DNA of 64,000 nucleotides, taken from NCBI GenBank assembly GCA_966211765.1, contig CBIHOV010000023.1, forward strand, positions 62,001 to 126,000, in the 5' to 3' direction. Below the pieces are notes generated by a model. It had not been told where the DNA came from, did not search any database, and saw only the letters and a program-made list of their open reading frames with translations. Within the stretch, counting starts at the first letter, position 1; each line of letters opens with the position of its first letter. This document shows positions 45,992 to 53,543 of the stretch, piece after piece. A program made the position numbers and the translations under genes. This stretch comes from Paraflavitalea sp966211765 (GTDB lineage: Bacteria; Bacteroidota; Bacteroidia; Chitinophagales; Chitinophagaceae).

Positions 45992-46030
45992 GGGTGAGAA
46001 TCTTAAAAGAGTAAGGGGAATATTATAAAC
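45992..46030 (-). promoter_or_regulatory. direct-repeat activator site upstream of susC
   Basis: Two 17-bp copies on the plus strand, GGGTGAGAATCTTAAAA (45992-46008) and AGGGGAATATTATAAAC (46014-46030), start 22 bp apart. They match the pair upstream of the PSD1 gene at 14/17 and 13/17 positions in the same order, orientation and period. The likely ligand is the AraC-type domain of the divergent hybrid regulator. Confidence 0.6.
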
Positions 46031-46060
46031 ACCTCCTACCCTGTTGATTCTCAATAAAGA

Positions 46061-46077
46061 TTTTAAGAAACTCCCCC
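46061..46077 (+). promoter_or_regulatory. third, inverted copy of the 17-bp repeat
   Basis: TTTTAAGAAACTCCCCC on the plus strand is the reverse complement of GGGGGAGTTTCTTAAAA, 15/17 identical to the first PSD1-side repeat (53423-53439). It is a single copy, opposite in orientation to the susC pair, and its last base is the last base of the LRR-cytochrome stop codon. Confidence 0.45.
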
Positions 46078-47507
46078 TATGGTGTTGCATCTGCACCACC
46101 AACGAGATGAACCGATGGCTTGCTTTTCCGGAAAGCAGTCATCCCGTTGTCAGTCATCAGCGATTGCCAGCAATAAATTTGTTGCAGCGAAGGCAGCGAA
46201 GCCAGCGTTTGAAGCCCCGCATCATTCACTTTCGTAGCAGTAAGGTTTATATATTCAAGATGGGATAGGTTCTTTAGTTTGTTGATACCCGACGAACTGA
46301 TGCCAGTGCCGGCAAGGTTGAGCCGTACAAGCTGCTTTAATTGTCCAACCACTTCCAACCCTTCATCTGATAGCTGCGTATTGTCCAGCCGGAGCCATAC
46401 AATATTATCAGACAGCTTTGCCAGCAGTGCGGCCGTACGGTCATTAAAAGCGGGGAAGTTGATGCAGCTCACTTCCAACAGCTGTTTGTTTTTGGCAACG
46501 GGCGTCACCAGCACACCCAGTTTCGTCAACTCCTGGATGGCGTTTTGATCCGGCGCCGCAACATTGGCTGAATAAACCGGAGAGAGCGGAACGTGTACAA
46601 GGCTATCCCCTCCTCCATCCTGGAAACTGTGCAGCAATGCCAGCGTGGCACTGTCGGGCGACAGTTCACTGACCTTCTTTTTCGTGTCGGCCCCGGATCG
46701 TACCCACCAGCGCAATAATGCAGTTTCTGCCGGGGTGAGTTGAGACTTGTCTTTCGGCGGCATGCGTTTATCATCTTCCAGCGGTAACAAGAGTCGTTTG
46801 ACCAGTTCACTGCCCGCTTCATCGCCCGGCCTGATCACGGTACCATGTTTTCCGCCTTTGAACAACAAAGGCTCCTGATCCATCCGCAAGCCTCCTTTAA
46901 CTTTTTTAGAACTGTGGCAACTGTAGCACTTTTCCTGGAATATGGGTTCCACCAGGTCAGTAAATACAACAGCTGTCTTAATATCGGAGATACTTTTCTT
47001 TGTAACTACCGCAGTGTCTTTCACTGGCACAATGCCCAGCCATCCAGCTACCGGTTGCGGCAGGCCCGCTGTGAGATAATCCTCCCCATGTGTCATATTG
47101 CCGCCCATATGTCCCGTCACCGTCAGCAGCAATACCAGTGCTATAAATAATATACGGTACCATTTGATCACACGCGGCAACAAGGCATACCGCCGTTTAA
47201 TAAACCAACAAATACCTGACAACACCGCCACACCAATCCCCAACCATTGGTGAAACGATAACGAGCTTTCCTCATAGCCACCCTCCATGCTCAGGAACCA
47301 ACCCACCAGACAGGAAAGGATGGCACTGATGCAACCTGCCAACAGGCAAATAGAGATGGCTCCATTCAACACCAGCAGCTGGCGGTTCCTCCATACCAGC
47401 AGTTCCATTATAAAAGCCACTACCAGCATCCCGATAGGCAGATGCACCACCACCGGGTGGAAATGACCTAAATATCTTACCCATTCATCAAGGAAAGCAA
47501 GCACCAT
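46077..47507 (-). CDS. membrane cytochrome (DUF2231-PSCyt1-like) with C-terminal leucine-rich repeats
   Basis: 476 aa. The N-terminus has four or five membrane helices (to about residue 145) with HPVVVHLPIGMLVVAF, the DUF2231 pattern whose histidines may bind haem. A periplasmic planctomycete-type cytochrome segment follows with one haem site CYSCHS (about 194-198), RMDQEPLLFKGGKHGTVIRPGDEAGSELVKRLLLP and DDKRMPPKDKSQLTPAETALLRWWV, the PSCyt1 hallmark. From about 345 to 460 there are four or five leucine-rich repeats (IVWLRLDNTQLSDEGLEVVG, LVRLNLAGTGISSSGINKL, LEYINLTATKVNDAGLQTL). It may pass electrons from the PSD1/DUF1501 proteins into the membrane. It is fourth in its operon, 27 bp after the propeller gene. 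Confidence 0.85.
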   Translation of the reverse strand: MVLAFLDEWVRYLGHFHPVVVHLPIGMLVVAFIMELLVWRNRQLLVLNGAISICLLAGCISAILSCLVGWFLSMEGGYEESSLSFHQWLGIGVAVLSGICWFIKRRYALLPRVIKWYRILFIALVLLLTVTGHMGGNMTHGEDYLTAGLPQPVAGWLGIVPVKDTAVVTKKSISDIKTAVVFTDLVEPIFQEKCYSCHSSKKVKGGLRMDQEPLLFKGGKHGTVIRPGDEAGSELVKRLLLPLEDDKRMPPKDKSQLTPAETALLRWWVRSGADTKKKVSELSPDSATLALLHSFQDGGGDSLVHVPLSPVYSANVAAPDQNAIQELTKLGVLVTPVAKNKQLLEVSCINFPAFNDRTAALLAKLSDNIVWLRLDNTQLSDEGLEVVGQLKQLVRLNLAGTGISSSGINKLKNLSHLEYINLTATKVNDAGLQTLASLPSLQQIYCWQSLMTDNGMTAFRKSKPSVHLVGGADATP

Positions 47508-47534
47508 GTACGGAAAGGGGGTTTAGACAGTTAA

Positions 47535-48587
47535 CTAAATACGCTCCAGTTTCACAGGATAAGTGCCATCAGCCATCCATTGGCAGATATATAAATTCTT
47601 GTCATCATCCACACATACATCGTGACAATGCTTAAATATGGGTTGGTCCTGTACCATCAGCTCCGGCTCTGCGCCTTTGTATACAGGCCGCGTACCGCCG
47701 GGATTGGACACCACCTTATTCTCCTTATTCAGGATCGTTACAAAACCCGAATTCATCGTCAGCATATGATGCTTCAGTGCGGAATAACAAACCCCTGAAT
47801 ACAATATATCTCCATCAAATACAGGTCGGCTCATATAGATGCCCGGCAAATAAATGGAATCAATATATTGACCATCCAGCGTAAAGCGTTTAAAACAATT
47901 CTTGATCCGCTCTGTACACATCAGTACCGGGTTGCCAGGATCACGCGTGTCCAATGCAATGCCATGCACTTGTTTGAACTTATCGTCTTTGATAAAACTA
48001 TCGCCACCAAACTTGCGGATAAACTCACCTTTGGAAGTGTATTGCAGGATGTATTGCGAACCATAACCATCTGCTACATAAATATCCCCGTTGGGACCGA
48101 TACAGGTTTCAGTAGGACCAAACCGGTCACAATCTGCATACTCACCGATGAACTTCGGGTGCCTGATCGTCATCAATACTTTGCCATCGAGCGTTGTCTT
48201 GTACACTTCTTTTACATCATAATCTGTGATGTAGAGAAACTCTTCTCCATTTTCATTGTGCAGCGTGAGGCCGTGGCCACCCGGGAACCGGTTGCCCCAG
48301 CTATCGAGCAGCTTGCCCGATTTATCATAGATCAGGATATTATTCTTTGTTTCGTTGGTGATCATGATGAGCCGCTTGCGGCTGTCCATCACCATTTCAT
48401 GACAATCTTTGACCGGATACTTTGTGCGATCAAGTTGCCCCCAGGACCGATTCACCCGGTACCTGAAATCACCATGCCCGATGATTTCGCCTTCGCAGTC
48501 AGCAGCCTTAATAATATTGAAAGGCGAGGTAAGCGCAGCTGTCGCACCAAGCGCGAGTGAGTTTTTAAGAAAGCTCCGTCTTTTCAT
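47535..48587 (-). CDS. Tat-exported six-bladed beta-propeller (NHL-like) protein
   Basis: 350 aa with Tat signal (KRRSFLKNSLALGATAALTSPF). Repeated blade elements NILIYDKSGKLLDSWG, LYITDYDVKEVYKTTLDGKVLMTI, DIYVADGYGSQYILQYTSKGEFIRKFGG and LYICQWMADG resemble NHL or peptidyl-amidating-lyase propellers. Three histidines (DCHEMVMD, QVHGIALD, HCHDVCVD) fall at equivalent blade positions, as do the metal ligands of the lyase fold. Its ATG overlaps the stop of the DUF1501 gene (TGATG), so the two are translationally coupled. A catalytic or scaffold role in the periplasm is likely, but the substrate is unknown. Confidence 0.82.
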   Translation of the reverse strand: MKRRSFLKNSLALGATAALTSPFNIIKAADCEGEIIGHGDFRYRVNRSWGQLDRTKYPVKDCHEMVMDSRKRLIMITNETKNNILIYDKSGKLLDSWGNRFPGGHGLTLHNENGEEFLYITDYDVKEVYKTTLDGKVLMTIRHPKFIGEYADCDRFGPTETCIGPNGDIYVADGYGSQYILQYTSKGEFIRKFGGDSFIKDDKFKQVHGIALDTRDPGNPVLMCTERIKNCFKRFTLDGQYIDSIYLPGIYMSRPVFDGDILYSGVCYSALKHHMLTMNSGFVTILNKENKVVSNPGGTRPVYKGAEPELMVQDQPIFKHCHDVCVDDDKNLYICQWMADGTYPVKLERI

Positions 48588-50065
48588 CAGCCAATAATTC
48601 CTTTTACCACTTCTCCGGCTACGTCGGTAAGACGGTAACGGCGGCCTTGTGTTTTATAAACAAATTGTTCGTGGTCAATGCCCAGCAGATGAAGCAGCGT
48701 GGCCTGAAAATCGTGCACATGCACTTTATCCTTTACAATATTGTGCGCAAAATCATCCGTTTCACCATATACCAGGCCCGACCTCGTACCTCCACCCGCC
48801 ATCCAGATGCTGTATGCCGTAGGATGGTGATCACGACCAAAAGCTTCTTCCGTTAAAGTACCCTGACAAAAACTGGTGCGGCCAAACTCACCTCCCCAAA
48901 TTACCAGCGTATCATCCAGCAGGCCACGCTGCTTCAGGTCTTTCACCAGGGCAGCAGAAGCCTGGTCTGTTTGCCGCGTAGCCTTGCGTATACCTGCATG
49001 CAGGCCACCATGGTGGTCCCAGCCCAAATGATAAAGTTGAATGAAACGTACATCTTTCTCAGCCAGCCTTCTTGCCATCAAACAATTGTACGCATAGCTG
49101 CCCGGTACTCTTACATCCGGACCATACATATCGAGAATATGAGCAGGCTCATTACTCAGATCAGTGATCTCAGGCACAGCCATCTGCATCCGGTAGGCCA
49201 TCTCATATTGATTGAGGCGGCTGTCGATCTCCGGATCATTCCATTTATCTTTTTGCAGCAGGTTGAAGGAACGTATAAAATCAAGTGCACGACGACGATC
49301 CATTTTATCTACCCCATCAGGTGAGGACAGGTACAGCACAGGATCTTTTCCCGACATGAACTGCACACCCTGGTGATGCGAAGGCAGGAATCCATTGCTC
49401 CAGGCCAGGTTACTGATCGGCTGGTCACCACCACCTTTGGATACCATTACGATGAAGGCAGGCAAGTTCTGATTCAGGCTACCCAATCCATAACTGATCC
49501 AGGAACCAATACTGGGACGGCCACTCAATTGATTACCTGTTTGCGTGAAGATCACCGCCGGCTCGTGGTTGATCTGCTCGGTAAACATGCTGCGCACTAC
49601 ACAGATATCATCGGCTATGCCGGCTGTATGCGGTATCAGATCGCTGAAATAAGTACCATTCGAACCATATTGCTTAAACGAAGTGGCAGGACGCGCCAAA
49701 GGAAAACGGTTCTGGTTCGACACCATGCCCGATACCCTGCCCGTGCCCAATACACTGGGAGGAATATCCTGCCCGTGCATGGTATACAATTGCGGTTTAT
49801 AATCAAACAACTCCATTTGGGAGGGGCCGCCACTCTGGAATAGGTAGATCACCCGTTTGGCCTTCGGCACAAAATGCGGATTCACCAGCGGTTGGTTCTC
49901 CTCAACGGCAGCACCAGCCGCTGTAGCCATTGCTTTCTTTACAGGCTTCTCTTCACTACCGCAGCCAAGTAAACTGCCCAGTGCAATACATCCCAATCCC
50001 AGGGCCGAGCCACGCAAAAAATCGCGGCGGCTCTTTTCTTCTAATGCTTTCCGGATCTCATCCAT
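48587..50065 (-). CDS. DUF1501 protein (sulfatase/alkaline-phosphatase-like fold), Tat lipoprotein
   Basis: 492 aa. The N-terminus is a Tat signal with a lipobox (SRRDFLRGSALGLGCIALGSLLGCGSE, Cys35 as the likely lipidated residue; described here in two halves, RR motif and LLGC). Family blocks: AKRVIYLFQSGGPSQMELFDYKP, MHGQDIPPSV, RSMFTEQINHEPA, LPAFIVMVS, and GWDHHGG and GRDHHP, where Asp and His may bind metals. DUF1501 proteins accompany PSD1 cytochromes in Planctomycetes and Verrucomicrobia; the reaction is not established. It lies 28 bp downstream of the PSD1 gene. Confidence 0.88.
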   Translation of the reverse strand: MDEIRKALEEKSRRDFLRGSALGLGCIALGSLLGCGSEEKPVKKAMATAAGAAVEENQPLVNPHFVPKAKRVIYLFQSGGPSQMELFDYKPQLYTMHGQDIPPSVLGTGRVSGMVSNQNRFPLARPATSFKQYGSNGTYFSDLIPHTAGIADDICVVRSMFTEQINHEPAVIFTQTGNQLSGRPSIGSWISYGLGSLNQNLPAFIVMVSKGGGDQPISNLAWSNGFLPSHHQGVQFMSGKDPVLYLSSPDGVDKMDRRRALDFIRSFNLLQKDKWNDPEIDSRLNQYEMAYRMQMAVPEITDLSNEPAHILDMYGPDVRVPGSYAYNCLMARRLAEKDVRFIQLYHLGWDHHGGLHAGIRKATRQTDQASAALVKDLKQRGLLDDTLVIWGGEFGRTSFCQGTLTEEAFGRDHHPTAYSIWMAGGGTRSGLVYGETDDFAHNIVKDKVHVHDFQATLLHLLGIDHEQFVYKTQGRRYRLTDVAGEVVKGIIG

Positions 50066-50093
50066 GCGGTATCCAATTAATCAGTTAGAAAAA

Positions 50094-53000
50094 CTATTTA
50101 CGGGTAATGAACTCATCCGTGTTGATCAGCGCCATCACTACATCTACACAGGCTGCAGTTTGTGCCAGCCCGGCTGTTTTCAATGGTGCCTGCGCGTGGC
50201 CCACCGACAATATTTTTATCGCTTTACCAGGCTGCTTTGTATACAGTTGATATTCCTGCCCATACATCTTTGTCAGCAGTTCCATCTCCTGCGCATCGGG
50301 CCGGCGGCCCGTCACCAGCCGGAAACCATACACCAATTGTTCTTTCACATCCTTACCCCCTTCCTGCATCATACGGCCTGCAATGTATTTGGAGGCTTCA
50401 ATGAAAGTAGGGTCATTCAACAGCGCCAGCGCCTGCAAGGGAGAACTCGATACAGATCGCTTTACCGTACAGAAATTCCTGTCCGGCGCATCGAAGATCA
50501 GCATAAAGGGTGGCGGGCTCGACCGCTTCACGATCGTATAAATGCTTCGGCGAAACAAGTCCTCCCCTGCCGATTCTTTGTATACATATTTCCAGCTCTT
50601 ATCACTCAATGCTTCCCACAAGCCCGGCGGCTGGTAAGGATATACACTGGGGCCACCGATCTTGCCACTCAACAACCCACCGATCGCCAACGCATTGTCC
50701 CTGATCATTTCGGCCGGCATCTTGAACCGCGCACTTCGCGCCAGTAATTTATTCTCCGGATCACGCTGCAACAATTCCGGCCTCACCACCGATTGCTGGC
50801 GGTAGGTAGCACTCATCATAATGAATTTCTGCAGGCCTTTTGTATCCCAACCTCCCTCACGGTACCGGATAGCCAGGTAGTCCAGCAATGCAGGATGCGT
50901 AGGCATTTCACCCTGATTGCCAAAATCATCTGAGGTCTTCACGATCCCCCGGCCAAAATACATTTCCCAGATACGGTTTACTGCGATCCGTGCCGTCAGC
51001 GGATGTTCGGGCAGGAACAGCCATTCAGCCAGCCCTTGCCTGTTCCGGGGAAAATCGACCGGGAAAGGCAGGATGGCCTTCGGCGTGGAAGGTTCCACCT
51101 TATCACCATATTTATCATACACTCCCCGCAACAACACATGTGTTGTACGCGGTGTCGGCAGGTCACCCATCACCATCACTTCCTGCGTTGAATCGTAGAT
51201 CATCGTCTCCTGCATGCGCGCCAGTTGCAAACTGTCTGGCTGCTTCCGGGACGCCGCAGGATTGCGGGGCGCAAAAGCAACGGACTTATTGTTGTACAAA
51301 TAAGCCGCTTCCTGCGCATTCATCGTACCATCAAAAAGATAGAACTGATCCAGCATGCCCCCTTTTATCGTGCGCTCCAGCTCCCGGGCGCCAAAAGCCA
51401 GCCCATGGAAAGCCACCACTTTGTGCACATTGGGAAATGGCTTGATATTTTTCTTCAGGTGATCGTATTCAGTTTGCAGTTTTACGGATTTGCCATCTAC
51501 ATAAATAGATACCCCCTTTGCACTGCTGCTGCCATCATAACTCACCGCCACATGGTACCAGCGATTGCTGTCGAGCGTTGCACTCGTCAGTACACTGATC
51601 GCATCGTGCGGGAAAGCATGCATCAGCCGAAAATTAAGCTGGTTGTTCTTCATCACCAGGTCATAGCCCTGGAAACCATATCTACGCGGATCGCTGTGGT
51701 GTACGATGGCGGCTTCTTCATACCGCTTCGGCACATTTATCCAGATACTGAATGAGAAAGGCTCGTACCTTTCAAAATAACCCGTCTTATAAGGAGGTAA
51801 GTGTACCAGTGTGTTTTCTTCCAATTGTAAAGCCTGCCCGGCAACACCTTTCACCAATTTCTCCTCACTGGCTTTTGCCGATAGAAGTGGTTGCACCTGG
51901 TTGCGAATGACCTTTGTCACTTCCATCTTCTTACCCGTATACGTGTTGAGCGATTCCGTTTTATCAAAGGAGAGGGAAGCCAATACTTTCTGCTGCAAGG
52001 ATTGCTGTGGCGCTTCGGTGCTGGACATTGCCTGTTTTGCCTGCAGCCTGCTGATGAGTGCATTGAGTTGACCAATCTGTTGTTCTTTCTCTTTGTCCAG
52101 CAACAACAAAGTAGGGCCAGGCACGATGTTATTATCAGCCCCATAATTGGAACTGCCCAGTTCGAAGGTGCTGTTGAAAAAAGCATAGAGGGAGAAATAG
52201 TCTTTCTGGCTGATCGGATCATATTTATGATCATGGCATTTGGCACAGCTCACCGTGAGTCCCATCACCGAACTACCCAGTGTATTTGTGCGATCTACCA
52301 CATATTCCACCCGGTACTCTTCAGGAATAATACCCGCCTCTGAATTTTGCTTGTGATTGCGGTTAAAGCCCGTGGCCAGTATCTGCTCGCGCGTAGCATG
52401 GGGCAACAGGTCACCCGCCAGCTGCCAGGTGATGAACTGATCGTAAGGCAGGTTTTTATTATAAGCATTGATCACCCAATCCCTCCAGGGAGAAGCATCC
52501 CGGTGTTTATCGTCGAGGTAACCATGACTATCGGCAAAGCGGGCCACATCCAGCCAGTTGGCCGCCATCCGTTCTCCGTATTGGGGCGACTGCAGGTAAT
52601 GGTCCACCATTTTCTCATAAGCATCTGCTCCCTTATTTTGCAGGAAGGCATCGATCTCCCCGATGGTCGGCGGTAAGCCTGTCAGGTCAAAGCTCACGCG
52701 ACGTATGAGCGTTTCCCGGTCAGCTTCCGCCGAAGGGGCTAATCCTTCCTTTTCCAGCCGGTTCAATACAAACCGGTCAATATCATTCTTTACCCAGCCG
52801 GTCGCTTTCACGTCAGGCAAGGGTGCTTTCTTTGGTGCCACGAATGCCCAGTGCGGTGCATATTTAGCGCCCTGGTCGATCCATTGCAGGAGTACCGCTT
52901 TTTCCTCTACCGTCAGCGACAAGTGCGAGGCGGGCGTGGGCATCCTGTAATCTTTATCTTCACTGAGGATGCGGTGCGCCACTTCGCTGCGGGCAATACT

Positions 53001-53300
53001 GCCGGCCCGGATGGCCCGCAGGCCGCTTTCCGTCTTCTTATTGTAAGCTGCATCGGCCAGATCGAGCCGCAGATCCGCTTTCTGTTTGGCCGCATCCGGC
53101 CCATGACAACTGAAACATTTGTCAGAAAGGATCTTTTTAACATGCATATTGTAATCCAGTTGCTCCGGGAGCGAAGCCATGGCCTCCTTCACATCTGCAG
53201 GAATATTCAAATTCCCTCCCATACCCAATTGAGTGATGATGAAAATAAGCAGTGCGAGACACGCTACAACAAGGAGGCCTTTGTTCAATCGTAGTTTCAT
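50094..53300 (-). CDS. PSD1-type multidomain cytochrome (PSCyt1-DUF1549-LamG-DUF1553)
   Basis: The ATG at 53300 gives a proper N-terminal anchor (MKLRLNKGLLVVACLALLIFI); the frame runs 117 bp further up through the promoter region, which I reject (1068 aa). Order: PSCyt1 with CFSCHG (62-67) and RMPTPASHLSLTVEEKAVLLQWIDQG; DUF1549/PSCyt2 (about 160-370) with FDLTGLPPT, ANWLDVARFADSHGY and a second haem site CAKCHDHKYDPIS (about 350); a concanavalin-like LamG domain (about 500-680, SIWINVPKRYEE, YHVAVSYDG, IYVDGKSV); and DUF1553/PSD1 (about 770-1040) with NRIWEMYFGRGIVKTSDDFGNQG and DAPDRNFCTVKRSVSSSPLQALALLND. It is periplasmic and membrane-anchored, a two-haem protein probably acting on or binding carbohydrate. 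First gene of the operon. Confidence 0.92.
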   Translation of the reverse strand: MKLRLNKGLLVVACLALLIFIITQLGMGGNLNIPADVKEAMASLPEQLDYNMHVKKILSDKCFSCHGPDAAKQKADLRLDLADAAYNKKTESGLRAIRAGSIARSEVAHRILSEDKDYRMPTPASHLSLTVEEKAVLLQWIDQGAKYAPHWAFVAPKKAPLPDVKATGWVKNDIDRFVLNRLEKEGLAPSAEADRETLIRRVSFDLTGLPPTIGEIDAFLQNKGADAYEKMVDHYLQSPQYGERMAANWLDVARFADSHGYLDDKHRDASPWRDWVINAYNKNLPYDQFITWQLAGDLLPHATREQILATGFNRNHKQNSEAGIIPEEYRVEYVVDRTNTLGSSVMGLTVSCAKCHDHKYDPISQKDYFSLYAFFNSTFELGSSNYGADNNIVPGPTLLLLDKEKEQQIGQLNALISRLQAKQAMSSTEAPQQSLQQKVLASLSFDKTESLNTYTGKKMEVTKVIRNQVQPLLSAKASEEKLVKGVAGQALQLEENTLVHLPPYKTGYFERYEPFSFSIWINVPKRYEEAAIVHHSDPRRYGFQGYDLVMKNNQLNFRLMHAFPHDAISVLTSATLDSNRWYHVAVSYDGSSSAKGVSIYVDGKSVKLQTEYDHLKKNIKPFPNVHKVVAFHGLAFGARELERTIKGGMLDQFYLFDGTMNAQEAAYLYNNKSVAFAPRNPAASRKQPDSLQLARMQETMIYDSTQEVMVMGDLPTPRTTHVLLRGVYDKYGDKVEPSTPKAILPFPVDFPRNRQGLAEWLFLPEHPLTARIAVNRIWEMYFGRGIVKTSDDFGNQGEMPTHPALLDYLAIRYREGGWDTKGLQKFIMMSATYRQQSVVRPELLQRDPENKLLARSARFKMPAEMIRDNALAIGGLLSGKIGGPSVYPYQPPGLWEALSDKSWKYVYKESAGEDLFRRSIYTIVKRSSPPPFMLIFDAPDRNFCTVKRSVSSSPLQALALLNDPTFIEASKYIAGRMMQEGGKDVKEQLVYGFRLVTGRRPDAQEMELLTKMYGQEYQLYTKQPGKAIKILSVGHAQAPLKTAGLAQTAACVDVVMALINTDEFITRK

Positions 53301-53393
53301 TTTCAATATGGCACCTTTTAAATGAGACGATTTTTTTGCCGTAACCATTTCCTGGTCCCGGGCCGGAAAGTCAATACCGATGACCAGCCTTGT

Positions 53394-53401
53394 CGAATGT
53401 A
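53394..53401 (-). promoter_or_regulatory. candidate -7 element of the PSD1 operon promoter
   Basis: On the minus strand it reads TACATTCG, 7/8 of TAnnTTTG, 22 bp downstream of the direct-repeat pair, with a leader of about 85 bases to the PSD1 ATG. Confidence 0.45.
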
Positions 53402-53422
53402 GCACACTCCGGGCCATGTGCC

Positions 53423-53461
53423 GGGGGAGTATTTTAAAAAATTAGGGGGAATATCCTAAAA
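53423..53461 (-). promoter_or_regulatory. direct-repeat activator site upstream of the PSD1 operon
   Basis: GGGGGAGTATTTTAAAA (53423-53439) and GGGGGAATATCCTAAAA (53445-53461) are 14/17 identical to each other and start 22 bp apart, about two helical turns, so a dimer or an AraC-type dual site would contact one face. They lie between the divergent PSD1 gene and the hybrid regulator gene. Confidence 0.65.
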
Positions 53462-53543
53462 CAAACACATCATACTGGTTAACAACCGTAAATTTATAAT
53501 AACACCACCTATACCTGGATTAAAACTGATGGAGTTGCCCTAT

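Noticed and set aside
45992..46077. Hairpin between GGGTGAGAATCTTAAAA and TTTTAAGAAACTCCCCC as a terminator
   Set aside because: Stem has three mismatches, a 52-base loop and no T-run; the direct-repeat reading explains the same bases better.
53301..53417. Longer PSD1 start at 53417
   Set aside because: It would add 39 residues without a signal-like character ahead of a clear anchor, and would run over the likely transcript leader and -7 element.
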